Notes: a model not told the origin generated them from the sequence alone. Positions 50,411 through 60,119 are shown, counted from the first letter of the stretch. The stretch: 64,000 bases of DNA from Rhodococcus sovatensis (GCF_037327425.1 NZ_CP147846.1:5084001-5148000), one strand, 5' to 3'. Numbers and translations: made by a program.

Positions 50411-51576
50411 CCACCGCTGCACTACAGGACATCTCGGCGCTCGCCGACTTCGGCATCGAGGTGCCGAGCTGGGCATACGGCAACTCCGGCACTCGATTCA
50501 AAGTCTTCAGTACGCCAGGTGTGCCGAGAACGCCGTTCGAGAAGGTCGCCGATGCGGCCGAGGTCAACCGAGTGACGGGCGCAGCTCCGCGGGTGTCGCT
50601 GCACATTCCGTGGGACTACGTCGACGACTTCGGCAAATTGGCTGCATTCGCCGCCGACAGCGGAGTCGCGCTCGGTGCGGTGAACTCCAACGTCTTCCAG
50701 GACGACGATTACAAACTCGGCTCGCTGACCAACTCCGACCCGAGGATCCGCGCGAAAGCGGTTGCACACCATCTCGAATGCATCGATGTAATGCGGGCGA
50801 CCGGCTCGAAGGTGCTCAAGCTCTGGCTGCCCGACGGCACCAACTACGCCGGCCAGGATTCCATCCGCGCACGGCAAGATCGTCTGGCAGAGTCGCTGCA
50901 GGAGATCTACGCAGGCCTCGACGACGATCATCGGCTGCTCATCGAGTACAAGTTCTTCGAGCCGTACTTCTACACCACCGATATTCCCGACTGGGGAACC
51001 TCGCTCCTGCACTGTCTGGCCCTGGGCGACAAAGCTCAGGTCGTCCTCGACACCGGCCATCATGCTCCCGGCACCAACATCGAGTTCATCGTCACCCAGC
51101 TCATTCGTCAGAACAAGCTCGGTGCGTTCGACTTCAACTCGCGCAACTACGCCGACGACGACCTCATCGTCGGTGCGGCCGATCCGTTCCAGCTGTTCCG
51201 CATCATGCACGAGATCGTCTCCGCTGGGGCGCATCTGCCGGAGTCGGGGATCAACTTCATGCTCGATCAGTGCCACAACATCGAGCCGAAGATTCCCGGT
51301 CAGATTCGTTCGATCATGAACGTCCAGGAAGCGACGGCCAAGGCCCTGCTGGTCGACGCCGTAGCCCTCGACGAGGCCCAACTGGGCGGGGACGTCCTGG
51401 GCGCACACGCGGTATTGATGGATGCGTACAACACCGACGTCCGTGGACTGCTCGGTGATCTGCGGGAGTCCAAGGGCATCGATCGTGATCCGGTTGCGGC
51501 CTATGCGCGATCGGGTTACGCCGAGCGCATCGAATCCGAGCGGATCGGCGGAAACCAAGCGAGTTGGGGAGCCTGA
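50407..51576 (+). CDS. rhaI: L-rhamnose isomerase (RhaI type)
   Basis: A 389-residue TIM-barrel isomerase that makes L-rhamnulose, of the Pseudomonas stutzeri RhaI type rather than E. coli RhaA. Metal ligands and catalytic residues are visible: LIEYKFFEPYFY near residue 182, DTGHHAPGTNIE near residue 218, and FDFNSRNYADDDL near residue 248. WDYVDDF near residue 77 holds substrate-contact residues. Coupled by ATGA to the mutarotase gene. Confidence 0.92.
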   Translation: MTTAALQDISALADFGIEVPSWAYGNSGTRFKVFSTPGVPRTPFEKVADAAEVNRVTGAAPRVSLHIPWDYVDDFGKLAAFAADSGVALGAVNSNVFQDDDYKLGSLTNSDPRIRAKAVAHHLECIDVMRATGSKVLKLWLPDGTNYAGQDSIRARQDRLAESLQEIYAGLDDDHRLLIEYKFFEPYFYTTDIPDWGTSLLHCLALGDKAQVVLDTGHHAPGTNIEFIVTQLIRQNKLGAFDFNSRNYADDDLIVGAADPFQLFRIMHEIVSAGAHLPESGINFMLDQCHNIEPKIPGQIRSIMNVQEATAKALLVDAVALDEAQLGGDVLGAHAVLMDAYNTDVRGLLGDLRESKGIDRDPVAAYARSGYAERIESERIGGNQASWGA

Positions 51577-51653
51577 TGGTCGAGCCATCACAGCCGCAGC
51601 AGATTTGATCGGCAATTCGTACGCCCATGTCTGAAGTCAGAGGAGAACGACAA

Positions 51654-53684
51654 GTGACTACCATCGACGATCTGATATCTCGCTCCAATCGACTCGGCGC
51701 GGATGCACGCAACACCAACTACGCAGGTGGCAACACTTCTGCCAAGGGAACCGCCACTGACCCCGTCACCGGTGAGAGCGTGGACCTGCTGTGGGTCAAG
51801 GGATCCGGCGGAGATCTCGGCACGCTTCGACCGTCCGGTCTCGCTGCGTTGCGGCTCGACCGGGTACTGGCGCTGAAGGATGTCTACCCTGGCGTCGAAC
51901 GCGAGGACGACATGGTCGCGGCGTTCGACTACTGCCTGCACGGAAAGGGCGGCGCTGCACCGTCGATCGACACCGCCATGCATGGTCTCGTGGAAGCGAA
52001 TCATGTCGACCACCTACATCCCGATTCCGGGATTGCCTTCGCAACCGCCGCGGACGGTGAAGAACTGACGCGGAAGTGCTTCGGCGATCGTGTCGTGTGG
52101 GTGCCGTGGCGTCGTCCAGGGTTCCAGCTCGGTCTCGACATAGCGTCCATCGCGGCGCAGAACCCACAGGCAATCGGCTGCATACTGGGCGGTCATGGCA
52201 TCACGGCTTGGGGTGAGACGAGCGAGGAATCCGAGCAGCGATCGCTGGAGATCATTCGTACCGCAGAGAAGTTCATCCTCGACAATGGGCGGACCGCACC
52301 GTTCGGTGGTGTCATCGCCGGATTCGAAGCGTTGCCTGCGGAGGAGCGCCGCGCGAAGGCCGCGTCGCTGTTCCCACTGATCCGAGGTCTTGCATCGACC
52401 GATCGGCCACAGGTGGGCCACTTCGACGACAGCGCCGCCGTCCTCGAATTCCTCGCCGCGGAGGAGCATCCACGCCTCGCAGCACTCGGCACGTCCTGCC
52501 CGGACCACTTCCTGCGTACCAAGGTTCGTCCGATGGTGCTCGACCTGCCTCCCGCCGCGTCGGACGACGAGGTCTCGGTGCGACTGAAGGAACTGCATCA
52601 GGCCTACCGCGACGACTATGCCCGCTACTACGACGAACACGCCGACGCCGAGAGCCCTGCCATGCGGGGCGCAGACCCGGCGATAGTCCTCGTTCCGGGC
52701 GTCGGGATGTTCTCGTTCGGTACCAACAAGCAGACCGCCCGCGTCGCAGCGGAGTTCTACCTCAACGCCATCAACGTCATGCGGGGCGCCGAGGCCATCT
52801 CCACCTACTCGCCGATCGACGAGCGCGAGAAGTTCCGGATCGAGTACTGGGCTCTCGAAGAAGCCAAGCTTGCCCGGATGCCGAAGCCGAAACCGCTGGC
52901 CACGAGAATCGCACTGGTGACCGGGGCGGCGTCGGGAATCGGAAAGGCGATTGCGACGCGTCTGGCCGCCGAGGGTGCGTGCGTCGTCATCGCCGATCTC
53001 GACGCCGACAAGGCGATTGCCGCGGCAGCCGAGATCGGCAACTCCGATGTGGCGGTGGGTATCGCAGCGGATGTCACCGACGAAGGACAGATCGCCGACG
53101 GAGTTGCGGCGGCTGTGCTCGCCTTCGGCGGTATCGATCTGGTGGTCAACAATGCGGGCCTGTCCATCTCGAAGCCACTGCTCGAGACGACGGTGAAGGA
53201 CTGGGATCTGCAGCACGACGTCATGGCCCGCGGGTCGTTCCTCGTCTCGCGCGAGGCGGCCCGAATCATGATGGCGCAGGGTCTCGGCGGGGACATCGTC
53301 TACATCTCGTCGAAGAACTCGGTATTCGCCGGTCCTAACAACATCGCGTACTCGGCGACGAAAGCAGATCAGGCACATCAAGTTCGGCTGTTGGCAGCAG
53401 AACTCGGCGAGCACGGCATCCGCGTCAACGGTATCAATCCCGACGGGGTCGTTCGCGGGTCAGGGATCTTCGCGGGCGGCTGGGGCGCAAAGCGTGCCGC
53501 GGTGTACGGCGTCGAAGAGGAGAAGTTGGGCGAATACTATGCACAACGAACGCTTCTCAAGCGCGAGGTGCTCCCGGAACATGTAGCCAATGCGGTGTTC
53601 GCGTTGACCGGCGGGGAACTGACCCACACCACTGGCCTGCACATTCCGGTGGATGCAGGCGTCGCAGCCGCATTCCTGCGCTGA
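51654..53684 (+). CDS. rhaD: Bifunctional rhamnulose-1-phosphate aldolase / lactaldehyde-type dehydrogenase
   Basis: A 676-residue fusion. Residues about 1-415 are a class II aldolase (HVDHLHPDSG near residue 125 and GGHGITAWGET near residue 185 give zinc histidines). It cleaves L-rhamnulose 1-phosphate to DHAP and L-lactaldehyde. Residues about 425-676 are an SDR with VTGAASGIGKA, NNAGLS and a YSATK catalytic motif, which should oxidise or reduce the lactaldehyde. This is the RhaEW arrangement of Bacillus. GTG start with AGGAG eight bases upstream; an ATG at 51627 is less likely. Confidence 0.92.
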   Translation: MTTIDDLISRSNRLGADARNTNYAGGNTSAKGTATDPVTGESVDLLWVKGSGGDLGTLRPSGLAALRLDRVLALKDVYPGVEREDDMVAAFDYCLHGKGGAAPSIDTAMHGLVEANHVDHLHPDSGIAFATAADGEELTRKCFGDRVVWVPWRRPGFQLGLDIASIAAQNPQAIGCILGGHGITAWGETSEESEQRSLEIIRTAEKFILDNGRTAPFGGVIAGFEALPAEERRAKAASLFPLIRGLASTDRPQVGHFDDSAAVLEFLAAEEHPRLAALGTSCPDHFLRTKVRPMVLDLPPAASDDEVSVRLKELHQAYRDDYARYYDEHADAESPAMRGADPAIVLVPGVGMFSFGTNKQTARVAAEFYLNAINVMRGAEAISTYSPIDEREKFRIEYWALEEAKLARMPKPKPLATRIALVTGAASGIGKAIATRLAAEGACVVIADLDADKAIAAAAEIGNSDVAVGIAADVTDEGQIADGVAAAVLAFGGIDLVVNNAGLSISKPLLETTVKDWDLQHDVMARGSFLVSREAARIMMAQGLGGDIVYISSKNSVFAGPNNIAYSATKADQAHQVRLLAAELGEHGIRVNGINPDGVVRGSGIFAGGWGAKRAAVYGVEEEKLGEYYAQRTLLKREVLPEHVANAVFALTGGELTHTTGLHIPVDAGVAAAFLR

Positions 53685-55087
53685 TGGGCGTGTTCGCGGC
53701 CGTCGATCTCGGCGCGTCGAGTGGACGGGTCATGCTCGGTCGGGTCGAGAACGGTCAAGTCAGGTTGGACGAAGTCGCACGGTTCGAGAACCGGCCCGTG
53801 CGACTGAACGGTTCGCTGCACTGGAACATCGTCGATCTGTATCAGGGGGTTCTCGACGGGTTGCGCACTCTCGTCGACGGCCTCGAAGGTGAGACCCTGA
53901 CGTCGATCGGAATCGACACCTGGGCAGTGGACTACGCACTGCTGGCTGCAGACGGCTCGATGCTCGGAATCCCCTTCCACTACCGCGATGCACGCAACGA
54001 CGGTGAGCATGCCGACCTGTTCCTACGGAACGGCATCGCGCAGCTTCCGTTCAACACCGTGTACCAGTTGCTGACCGAATCGACCGATCGACTCGCGTCG
54101 GCACACCGGATGCTCATGATTCCCGACCTGCTGGCGTACTGGCTCACCGGTATCGCAGCAGGTGAAGTCACCAACGCATCCACGAGTGGGATGTTGGATC
54201 CGACTACGCGGCAATGGGATCGGGAGCTCGTCGCCGAAGTCGGGTTGAAGCCCGATATGCTGCCGACGCTGCTCGTTCCAGGTGAGCGAATCGGTTCGCT
54301 GAGACCGGATGTGGCAGCGCTCGTCGGATCTCGTGCGGACGTCGTTGCCGTCGGGACCCACGACACGGCGTCGGCGATCGTCGCAGTTCCGGCGGAATCG
54401 TCGAGCTTCGCCTATATCGCGTCCGGCACGTGGTCTCTCGTCGGAGTCGAGGCACCAGGGCCGGTGATCTCGGCCGCAGCCAGGGACGCCGGGTTCACCA
54501 ACGAAGCCGGCGTCGACGGGACTGTTCGCCTGCTGCGCAATGTCATGGGCTTGTGGCTCGTCCAGGAGTCCCTACGTCAATGGGAACGTGATGGCGTCAC
54601 GTATTCGCTTGGCGACCTGCTGGCCGAAGCCGAGAGCCTCGGTGGCGTGGGGGCCGTAGTCGATCCGGATCTTCCGGTGTTTCTGCCACCGGGCGACATG
54701 CCGTCGAGAATCGCCGAGGAGTGCAGGGCCGCAGGTGTTCCCGTTCCGTCCACTCCTGCCGAGACCGTCCGCTGCATCATGGACAGCCTCGCGGCGGCAT
54801 ATGCCCGATCGGTTCGCACCGCCGGTGAGTTGGCCGGAATCGACATCGAGACGGTGCATATCGTCGGAGGAGGATCGCAGAACGAACTCCTGTGCCAGCT
54901 GACCGCCGACGCGACCGGCCTACCGGTCGTCGCTGGACCGGTGGAAGGTTCGGCGCTCGGAAACGTACTGGTGCAAGCCCGTGCGGCCGGCGCGATCGCG
55001 GGCGGAGTGGCCGAGATGCGCCACGTCGTCGGTCGGTCGTTTCCGCTGACCCGCTACCTGCCGCGGGGTGCTGACGCCGGCAGCTAG
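53684..55087 (+). CDS. rhaB: L-rhamnulokinase
   Basis: A 467-residue FGGY kinase phosphorylating L-rhamnulose at C1. The N-terminal phosphate-1 motif is AAVDLGASSGRVMLG; GIDTWAVDYALL near residue 78 holds the substrate Asp; ASGTWSLVGVE near residue 250 is the phosphate-2/adenosine region; and VHIVGGGSQNELLCQ near residue 395 is the adenosine motif. TGATG overlap with the aldolase gene. Last gene of the operon; convergent with the GntP permease gene. Confidence 0.92.
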   Translation: MGVFAAVDLGASSGRVMLGRVENGQVRLDEVARFENRPVRLNGSLHWNIVDLYQGVLDGLRTLVDGLEGETLTSIGIDTWAVDYALLAADGSMLGIPFHYRDARNDGEHADLFLRNGIAQLPFNTVYQLLTESTDRLASAHRMLMIPDLLAYWLTGIAAGEVTNASTSGMLDPTTRQWDRELVAEVGLKPDMLPTLLVPGERIGSLRPDVAALVGSRADVVAVGTHDTASAIVAVPAESSSFAYIASGTWSLVGVEAPGPVISAAARDAGFTNEAGVDGTVRLLRNVMGLWLVQESLRQWERDGVTYSLGDLLAEAESLGGVGAVVDPDLPVFLPPGDMPSRIAEECRAAGVPVPSTPAETVRCIMDSLAAAYARSVRTAGELAGIDIETVHIVGGGSQNELLCQLTADATGLPVVAGPVEGSALGNVLVQARAAGAIAGGVAEMRHVVGRSFPLTRYLPRGADAGS

Positions 55088-55101
55088 AAAATCACCCGTC
55101 G

Positions 55102-56571
55102 CTAGAAAATGACCCAGAGTATCGATGCCACCGCGAATACCGCGAGACCGAGCGTCGTCTCCATCACGGTCCACGTCTTGAGCGTCGTCTTCTCGTCCAT
55201 ACCGAAGAAGCGACTGACGAGCCAGAAGCCGGAATCGTTGACGTGCGAGAGCACAGTGGCACCGGCTGCAAGCGCGAAGACGAGAAGCGCGATCTTGAAA
55301 TTGCTGAGGTCCTGCTCGCCTACCTGCACTGCGATGAGTCCGGCAGTGGTGGTCAACGCGACCGTCGCCGATCCCTGGGCGACTCGCAACGCAGTGGCAA
55401 TGAGGAATGCCTGCAGGAGGATGGGCAGACCCAATCCCGACAACGACGAGGTCAGCGACTGGCCGATGCCGCTGGCTCGCAGCACGCCGCCGAACATTCC
55501 GCCGGCACCGGTGATGAGGATGATGGAGCAGATGGGTCCGAGTGCCTGGTCCATGAACTTGGCAGCATCGCCGATAGGGAAGCGACCCGGTGCCAGCAGG
55601 AACAGCGCGAGCAGCAGTGTGATCAGCAATGCGATCGGCGTCTGACCGAGGAGCACGAATGCAGATGCCCACGTTGTGTCGCCGTCGATCACACCTGCAC
55701 TCGACAAGGTGTTGACGACGGTGTTCAACGAGATCAAGACCAGCGGTGTCAACAGAATCAACAGAACGGTGGAGAAGCTCGGCGAGGACCCGAACTGTCC
55801 GGACGAGTCGTCTCGGGTGTCGCTGTCACTACTGTCTGCGCTGTCACCGGTGCCTGCGGACCCGGTCTTGTTGGTCCCGGTCTTCTGAGGTCCGGTGTTC
55901 TGGGGTCCGGCGAGCAGGTCGACTGTTGCGACGTCGAATCGGCGACCCAACGCAGTACCCACGAGGTAGGAGCCGACGAACCACGACACGATCGCCACGG
56001 GGACACCGACGAGTAGAACGGTACCGATGTCGCCGCCCAGCAGTTCCGTTGCTGCCACTGGACCGGGGTGCGGCGGAACGATCGCGTGCATGGCGGCGAA
56101 TGCACCCGCGGTCGGCAGTGCATAGAGCAGGATCGACCCGCCGAAGCGGCGGGCGACGGTGTAGATGATGGGAAGAAAGACCACGAGGCCTGCGTCGAAG
56201 AAGATGGGGAAACCGAAGATCAGAGCGGCGACGCCGAGTGCCAACGGTGCTCGCTTGGCGCCGAACCGGTTGATCAGGGTGTCGGCCAATACTTGTGCGC
56301 CACCGGTGATCTCGAGCAGTCGCCCGACCATCACTCCTAGGGCCACCAGCAGCGCCACCGATCCGAGGGTCGAGCTGAAGCTCGACATCAGCGCGTCCGG
56401 CACCTCCGCCAACGGGATGCCGGCTACAACAGCGGTGACGGCACTGACCAGCACGAGTGAGACGAACGCGTGCAGTTTGACCTTCATGATGAGGAACAGC
56501 AGTACGGCAACCGCTGCTGCAGCGATCAAGAGCAGTGCCGTCGTTCCGTATGCCGGTTCGATCGGATCCAT
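55102..56571 (-). CDS. GntP-family organic acid/gluconate permease
   Basis: A 489-residue inner-membrane symporter with about 12-14 helices. FGFPIFFDAGLVVFLPIIYTVARR near residue 135, HAIVPPHPGPVAATELLG near residue 175 and LSHVNDSGFWLVSRFFGM near residue 450 are GntP signatures. A cytosolic or external low-complexity loop of Thr/Gly/Ser/Asp (about residues 222-260) is inserted in the middle and is unusual for the family. ATG 56571 was chosen for GAGG upstream. Substrate could be gluconate or another hydroxyacid. Not part of the rhamnose operon (opposite strand). Confidence 0.88.
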   Translation of the reverse strand: MDPIEPAYGTTALLLIAAAAVAVLLFLIMKVKLHAFVSLVLVSAVTAVVAGIPLAEVPDALMSSFSSTLGSVALLVALGVMVGRLLEITGGAQVLADTLINRFGAKRAPLALGVAALIFGFPIFFDAGLVVFLPIIYTVARRFGGSILLYALPTAGAFAAMHAIVPPHPGPVAATELLGGDIGTVLLVGVPVAIVSWFVGSYLVGTALGRRFDVATVDLLAGPQNTGPQKTGTNKTGSAGTGDSADSSDSDTRDDSSGQFGSSPSFSTVLLILLTPLVLISLNTVVNTLSSAGVIDGDTTWASAFVLLGQTPIALLITLLLALFLLAPGRFPIGDAAKFMDQALGPICSIILITGAGGMFGGVLRASGIGQSLTSSLSGLGLPILLQAFLIATALRVAQGSATVALTTTAGLIAVQVGEQDLSNFKIALLVFALAAGATVLSHVNDSGFWLVSRFFGMDEKTTLKTWTVMETTLGLAVFAVASILWVIF

Positions 56572-56682
56572 GGGTACCTCGTTCATTGCAGGAGATTTCG
56601 ACCCTATCGGACATATACCGCGTCCCGCGGGGTTCCAACACGTCGATCTCGAGGCGTTGACTGCGCGGGTACCGTGCCCTGT

Positions 56683-57618
56683 ATGAGTGATGCAGATCAC
56701 GGGAACGCTGAACTCCAGGAGCAAGCTCTGCGACTGGCCGCAGCTGCCAGAGTGAAGATGAAGCATCGTCGCGAGCAGCAAGATGGGGGATTGGGGGGAT
56801 TTGTTGCCGAGCGCGCCGGTGACTGGAGTCTCGACGACCAGAACACTGCTGCGATGGACAAGCAGGCCCGATTCTGGAGTGTTGTCACGGACCGGTGGTT
56901 CCGCATGGAGATCGACGGGTGGGAGAACATTCCGGAACCACCGGTCCTCGTAGTCGGAGTCCATTCCGGCGCGCCGTTCGTATGGGACGCATGGACCGTC
57001 GGTGCGCAGTGGTGGCGTCGTTTCGGCTCCTCGCGCACGCTGCACGGAACGGCACACGACGCGTTGATGGCTTTTCCGATCATCGGGAAGGTGTTCCGGT
57101 CGATGGGGGTGTTGCCCGCTGCTCCGGATTCGATGTCGACGGCGCTGGCCGAGGGCCGGGACGTCATCGTCTGGCCGGGAGGTGAGGTCGACTCCCTACG
57201 GCCGTGGAGCGAACGCGACGTCGCGACGCTCGGCGGCAGGATGGGATTCGTCAAACTCGCTATCCGGATGGGTGTTCCGATCGTGCCGGTCGCGACCGTC
57301 GGTGGTGCCGATGCGATGCCGGTGCTCGTCCGGGGCGACACGCTTGCGCGGGTGCTGAGGCTGGATCGAATCGCACGATTGAAAGTGTTCCCGATCGCGC
57401 TGTCGCTGCCGTGGATCATCTCGCCCGCCGCACTGCCTCAGATACCGCTGCCTGCCAAGATCCGCACGCGATTCATGCCGCACGTGGCCGTCGACCACGA
57501 TCCGTCGCGCTGTGAGGACGAGGACTACGTCGAAGCCAAATACCAGGAAGTTCGGCGACAGATTCAAAGCGGGATGGACGATCTGGCCAGGAAGCGACGG
57601 TTTCCGATCTTCGGGTAG
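56683..57618 (+). CDS. Lysophospholipid/diacylglycerol acyltransferase family protein
   Basis: A 311-residue membrane-associated acyltransferase of the LPLAT fold. VVGVHSGAPFVWDAW near residue 90 stands in the place of the catalytic HX4D, with the spacing altered. VIVWPGGEVDSLRPWSERD near residue 170 is the FPEG-like phosphate-binding loop (WPGGE). This variant matches the MGAT-like subgroup found in lipid-storing actinobacteria. Followed by a second acyltransferase 13 bp later. It probably acylates glycerolipids; the acceptor is unknown. Confidence 0.78.
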   Translation: MSDADHGNAELQEQALRLAAAARVKMKHRREQQDGGLGGFVAERAGDWSLDDQNTAAMDKQARFWSVVTDRWFRMEIDGWENIPEPPVLVVGVHSGAPFVWDAWTVGAQWWRRFGSSRTLHGTAHDALMAFPIIGKVFRSMGVLPAAPDSMSTALAEGRDVIVWPGGEVDSLRPWSERDVATLGGRMGFVKLAIRMGVPIVPVATVGGADAMPVLVRGDTLARVLRLDRIARLKVFPIALSLPWIISPAALPQIPLPAKIRTRFMPHVAVDHDPSRCEDEDYVEAKYQEVRRQIQSGMDDLARKRRFPIFG

Positions 57619-57631
57619 CTAAGCTCGACTC

Positions 57632-58366
57632 ATGGATCGACCCGCGGTAATTCTGGAGAACGACGAGACCGTTTACGACTTCTACCTGCGTCACCAGCAG
57701 AACCGTCAGGTCGCGAGGCTGGCCTATGCGGCCCTTGCCCGTCGGTTCAAGCCGCGGGTGAGCTATTCCGAAGGTGCACGCGAGGAAATACGCAGGCTGG
57801 TCTACGACGACACCCGACTGATCATCGCTGTCAATCACGTCTCCGAGACAGACCCGTATACCGTCGCCGCAGCAGCCTGGGCAAGTCCCTTGCGTCCGGC
57901 GATCGGTAGGACGCGGGTGTTGGCCAAGGACGAACTGTTCCAGGAACCGAAGCAGCGCAAGCGAATCGACATGATGGGCGGCATCCCGGTATTTCGGGGC
58001 AAGAATCACGGCATGCGCGCGGTCAGCGCAGCGGGAAACAGGATGATGGATGTCAGCGCGGAACGCGTCCGGCGTGGGGACGATCTTGCAGTGTTCCCGG
58101 AAGGTACGTGCAACCTGGTCGACCCGACGCAGATTCAACATGTCGGCAGCGGCATCGGCCACATCGCCGCGCGGATTCGCAAGCTAGGCGTCGAGCCGGT
58201 TCTGATCTGCATGGGCTTGAGTTACGGGCCTGCGCAGAAGTTGAAGTCTGCGAGCGTCTACATCGACCAACCGATCACCGGATTACCGGACAAGCCGCTC
58301 CATATCGTCCGCACCGTGGCGGACGGAATGCAGAAAGCACTCGACGGTGCAGTGGCCGCTTACTGA
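57632..58366 (+). CDS. 1-acyl-glycerol-3-phosphate acyltransferase-like protein (PlsC fold)
   Basis: A 244-residue LPLAT acyltransferase. NHVSETDPYTV near residue 68 is the NHX4D catalytic motif and AVFPEGTCNLVDP near residue 152 the substrate phosphate-binding motif. Inner-membrane-associated phosphatidic acid synthesis is the likely role. Directly follows the other acyltransferase gene and precedes a FabG-like reductase, suggesting a small lipid-metabolism cluster. Confidence 0.82.
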   Translation: MDRPAVILENDETVYDFYLRHQQNRQVARLAYAALARRFKPRVSYSEGAREEIRRLVYDDTRLIIAVNHVSETDPYTVAAAAWASPLRPAIGRTRVLAKDELFQEPKQRKRIDMMGGIPVFRGKNHGMRAVSAAGNRMMDVSAERVRRGDDLAVFPEGTCNLVDPTQIQHVGSGIGHIAARIRKLGVEPVLICMGLSYGPAQKLKSASVYIDQPITGLPDKPLHIVRTVADGMQKALDGAVAAY

Positions 58367-58432
58367 GCGGTAACTCGGTGTTGGTAGAACAGATCACAAG
58401 GTTCCCGTATTTCGTAACTTCAGGAGACACAC

Positions 58433-59191
58433 GTGAGTGATGCAGTGAAGACCGCCGTAGTGACCGGAAGCGCACGAGGAATCGGCGCCGCCGTGGCCAA
58501 GCGACTGGCCAAGGACGGATTCGGAGTCGCCGTCGTCGACCTCGACGAAGCCGCGTGTGCCGATACCGTCGACGCCATCAAGTCGGCCGGTGGTCAGGCC
58601 GTCGCAATCGGGGCCAACGTGGCCGACGAGGAATCGGTGCAGACGGCGGTTGACCGTATCGCGTCCGAATTCGGTGCGCCGACCGTGCTGATCAACAACG
58701 CGGGGATCACGCGCGACAACCTGCTGTTCAAGATGACCGTCCAGGATTGGGATTCCGTGCTCGGCGTGCACCTGCGCGGATCGTTCCTGATGACCCGCGC
58801 GGTCCAGAAGCACATGATCGACGCCAAGTGGGGTCGGATTGTCAACCTGTCGAGCACGTCGGCACTCGGTAATCGCGGGCAGGCGAACTACTCGGCAGCC
58901 AAGGCCGGCATGCAGGGATTCACGAAGACCCTCGCCATCGAACTCGGCAAGTTCGGCGTGACCGCCAATGCGATCGCCCCGGGGTTCATCGAGACCGAGA
59001 TGACTGCCGCCACTGCGGAGCGTGTCGGGGTGCCGTTCGAGGACTTCAAAGCAGCTGCAGCGTCGCAGATTCCGGTCAATCGCGTCGGAAATCCGGATGA
59101 CATAGCGCATCTCGCGTCCTTCTTCGTCAGCGAGGGTGCGGGCTTCATCTCGGGCCAGGTCGTTTACGCCGCTGGTGGCCCGAAGGATTGA
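58433..59191 (+). CDS. fabG: 3-oxoacyl-(ACP) reductase, FabG-type SDR
   Basis: A 252-residue NAD(P)H-dependent SDR. TGSARGIGAAVAKRLAKDG near residue 11 is the cofactor motif, NNAGITRD near residue 86, LSSTSALGNRG the Ser, and YSAAKAG near residue 155 the catalytic YxxxK. NNAGITRDNLLFKM is characteristic of FabG and acetoacetyl-CoA reductases. GTG start with CAGGAGA upstream. Followed by a perfect hairpin terminator. The physiological acyl carrier (CoA or ACP) cannot be told. Confidence 0.86.
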   Translation: MSDAVKTAVVTGSARGIGAAVAKRLAKDGFGVAVVDLDEAACADTVDAIKSAGGQAVAIGANVADEESVQTAVDRIASEFGAPTVLINNAGITRDNLLFKMTVQDWDSVLGVHLRGSFLMTRAVQKHMIDAKWGRIVNLSSTSALGNRGQANYSAAKAGMQGFTKTLAIELGKFGVTANAIAPGFIETEMTAATAERVGVPFEDFKAAAASQIPVNRVGNPDDIAHLASFFVSEGAGFISGQVVYAAGGPKD

Positions 59192-59212
59192 TAGGGCTCG
59201 CCCTGAATGCAG

Positions 59213-59248
59213 AGAATGGGCTACAGCAGTTCAGCTGTAGCCCATTCT
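59213..59248 (+). terminator. Bidirectional hairpin terminator
   Basis: A perfect 15-bp stem (AGAATGGGCTACAGC pairing with GCTGTAGCCCATTCT) with the 6-base loop AGTTCA, followed by TTGTCT. It lies between the convergent fabG and 3-hydroxybutyryl-CoA dehydrogenase genes, 21 bp and 16 bp from their stops, so it can end transcription from both sides. Confidence 0.9.
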
Positions 59249-59264
59249 TGTCTGAAATTACGGG

Positions 59265-60119
59265 TCAGTACGTGTAGAAACCCTTGCCGCTCTTGCGGCC
59301 GAGCATGCCAGCATCGACCATCCGCTGCAGGAGCGGCGGCGGGGCGTAGTGCGGCTCGCGGAACTCTGCGTACAGGGATTCTGCGACAGCCAGGGTGACG
59401 TCGAGCCCGACGGTGTCGGTGAGACGCAACGGCCCCATCGGGTGCGCACACCCGTTGACCATGCCCTCGTCGATGTCCTCGGCGCTCGCAAAGCCGGACT
59501 CGAGCATGCGGATGGCCGAGACCATGTACGGAATGAGCAACGCGTTGACGATGAATCCGGCGCGATCCCCGGCACGAATCGTCTTCTTGCCGAGAGTGTT
59601 TCCTGCATAGTCGGTTACCGCAGCTACGGTCTCTTCGCTGGTGAGCAAGCTGACGACGATCTCCACCAACGGCAACACCGGCACGGGGTTGAAGAAGTGG
59701 ACCCCGACGACCTTGTCGGGACGCTTCGTCGCATTGGCCATCTTGATGACCGGGATAGACGAGGTGTTCGTGGCCAGGATTCCTTCGGGCTTGACGATGG
59801 AATCGAGCTTGCCGAACAGGTCCAGCTTGAGCGATTCGATCTCCGGTGCCGCTTCGATCACGAGGTCGCGGTCTGCGAAATCGTTGATGTCGAGAGTCAA
59901 CGAGATTGCAGCGCGCGCCTTCTCGGCTGCATCGGATTCGATGCGGCCGGACTTGACGGCGCGGGCGAACGACTTGTCGAGGCGCGCTTCGGCGGCGTCG
60001 GCCGTGGCCTGGCTGGTTTCGAGAATCAGCACGGAACTACCGGAGCGGGCGCACATCTCGGCGATGCCTGCTCCCATGGTGCCGCCACCGATGACGCCTA
60101 CGAGGTTGATGTCGTTCAT
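59265..60119 (-). CDS. 3-hydroxybutyryl-CoA dehydrogenase
   Basis: A 284-residue NAD(P)-dependent dehydrogenase of beta-oxidation or butanoate metabolism. The N-terminal nucleotide fold has VGVIGGGTMGAGIAEMCARSG near residue 6. NTSSIPVIKMANAT near residue 117 and GVHFFNPVPVLPLVEIV near residue 138 include the catalytic His and Asn. The C-terminal GPLRLTDTVGLDV domain is complete. ATGA overlap with the upstream acyl-CoA dehydrogenase gene. Length and motifs match the Hbd/FadB2 type. Confidence 0.92.
   Translation of the reverse strand: MNDINLVGVIGGGTMGAGIAEMCARSGSSVLILETSQATADAAEARLDKSFARAVKSGRIESDAAEKARAAISLTLDINDFADRDLVIEAAPEIESLKLDLFGKLDSIVKPEGILATNTSSIPVIKMANATKRPDKVVGVHFFNPVPVLPLVEIVVSLLTSEETVAAVTDYAGNTLGKKTIRAGDRAGFIVNALLIPYMVSAIRMLESGFASAEDIDEGMVNGCAHPMGPLRLTDTVGLDVTLAVAESLYAEFREPHYAPPPLLQRMVDAGMLGRKSGKGFYTY

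Noticed and set aside
56572..57057. Longer starts for the GntP permease gene
   Set aside because: They run antisense into the acyltransferase gene; the ATG after GAGG gives the normal family N-terminus.
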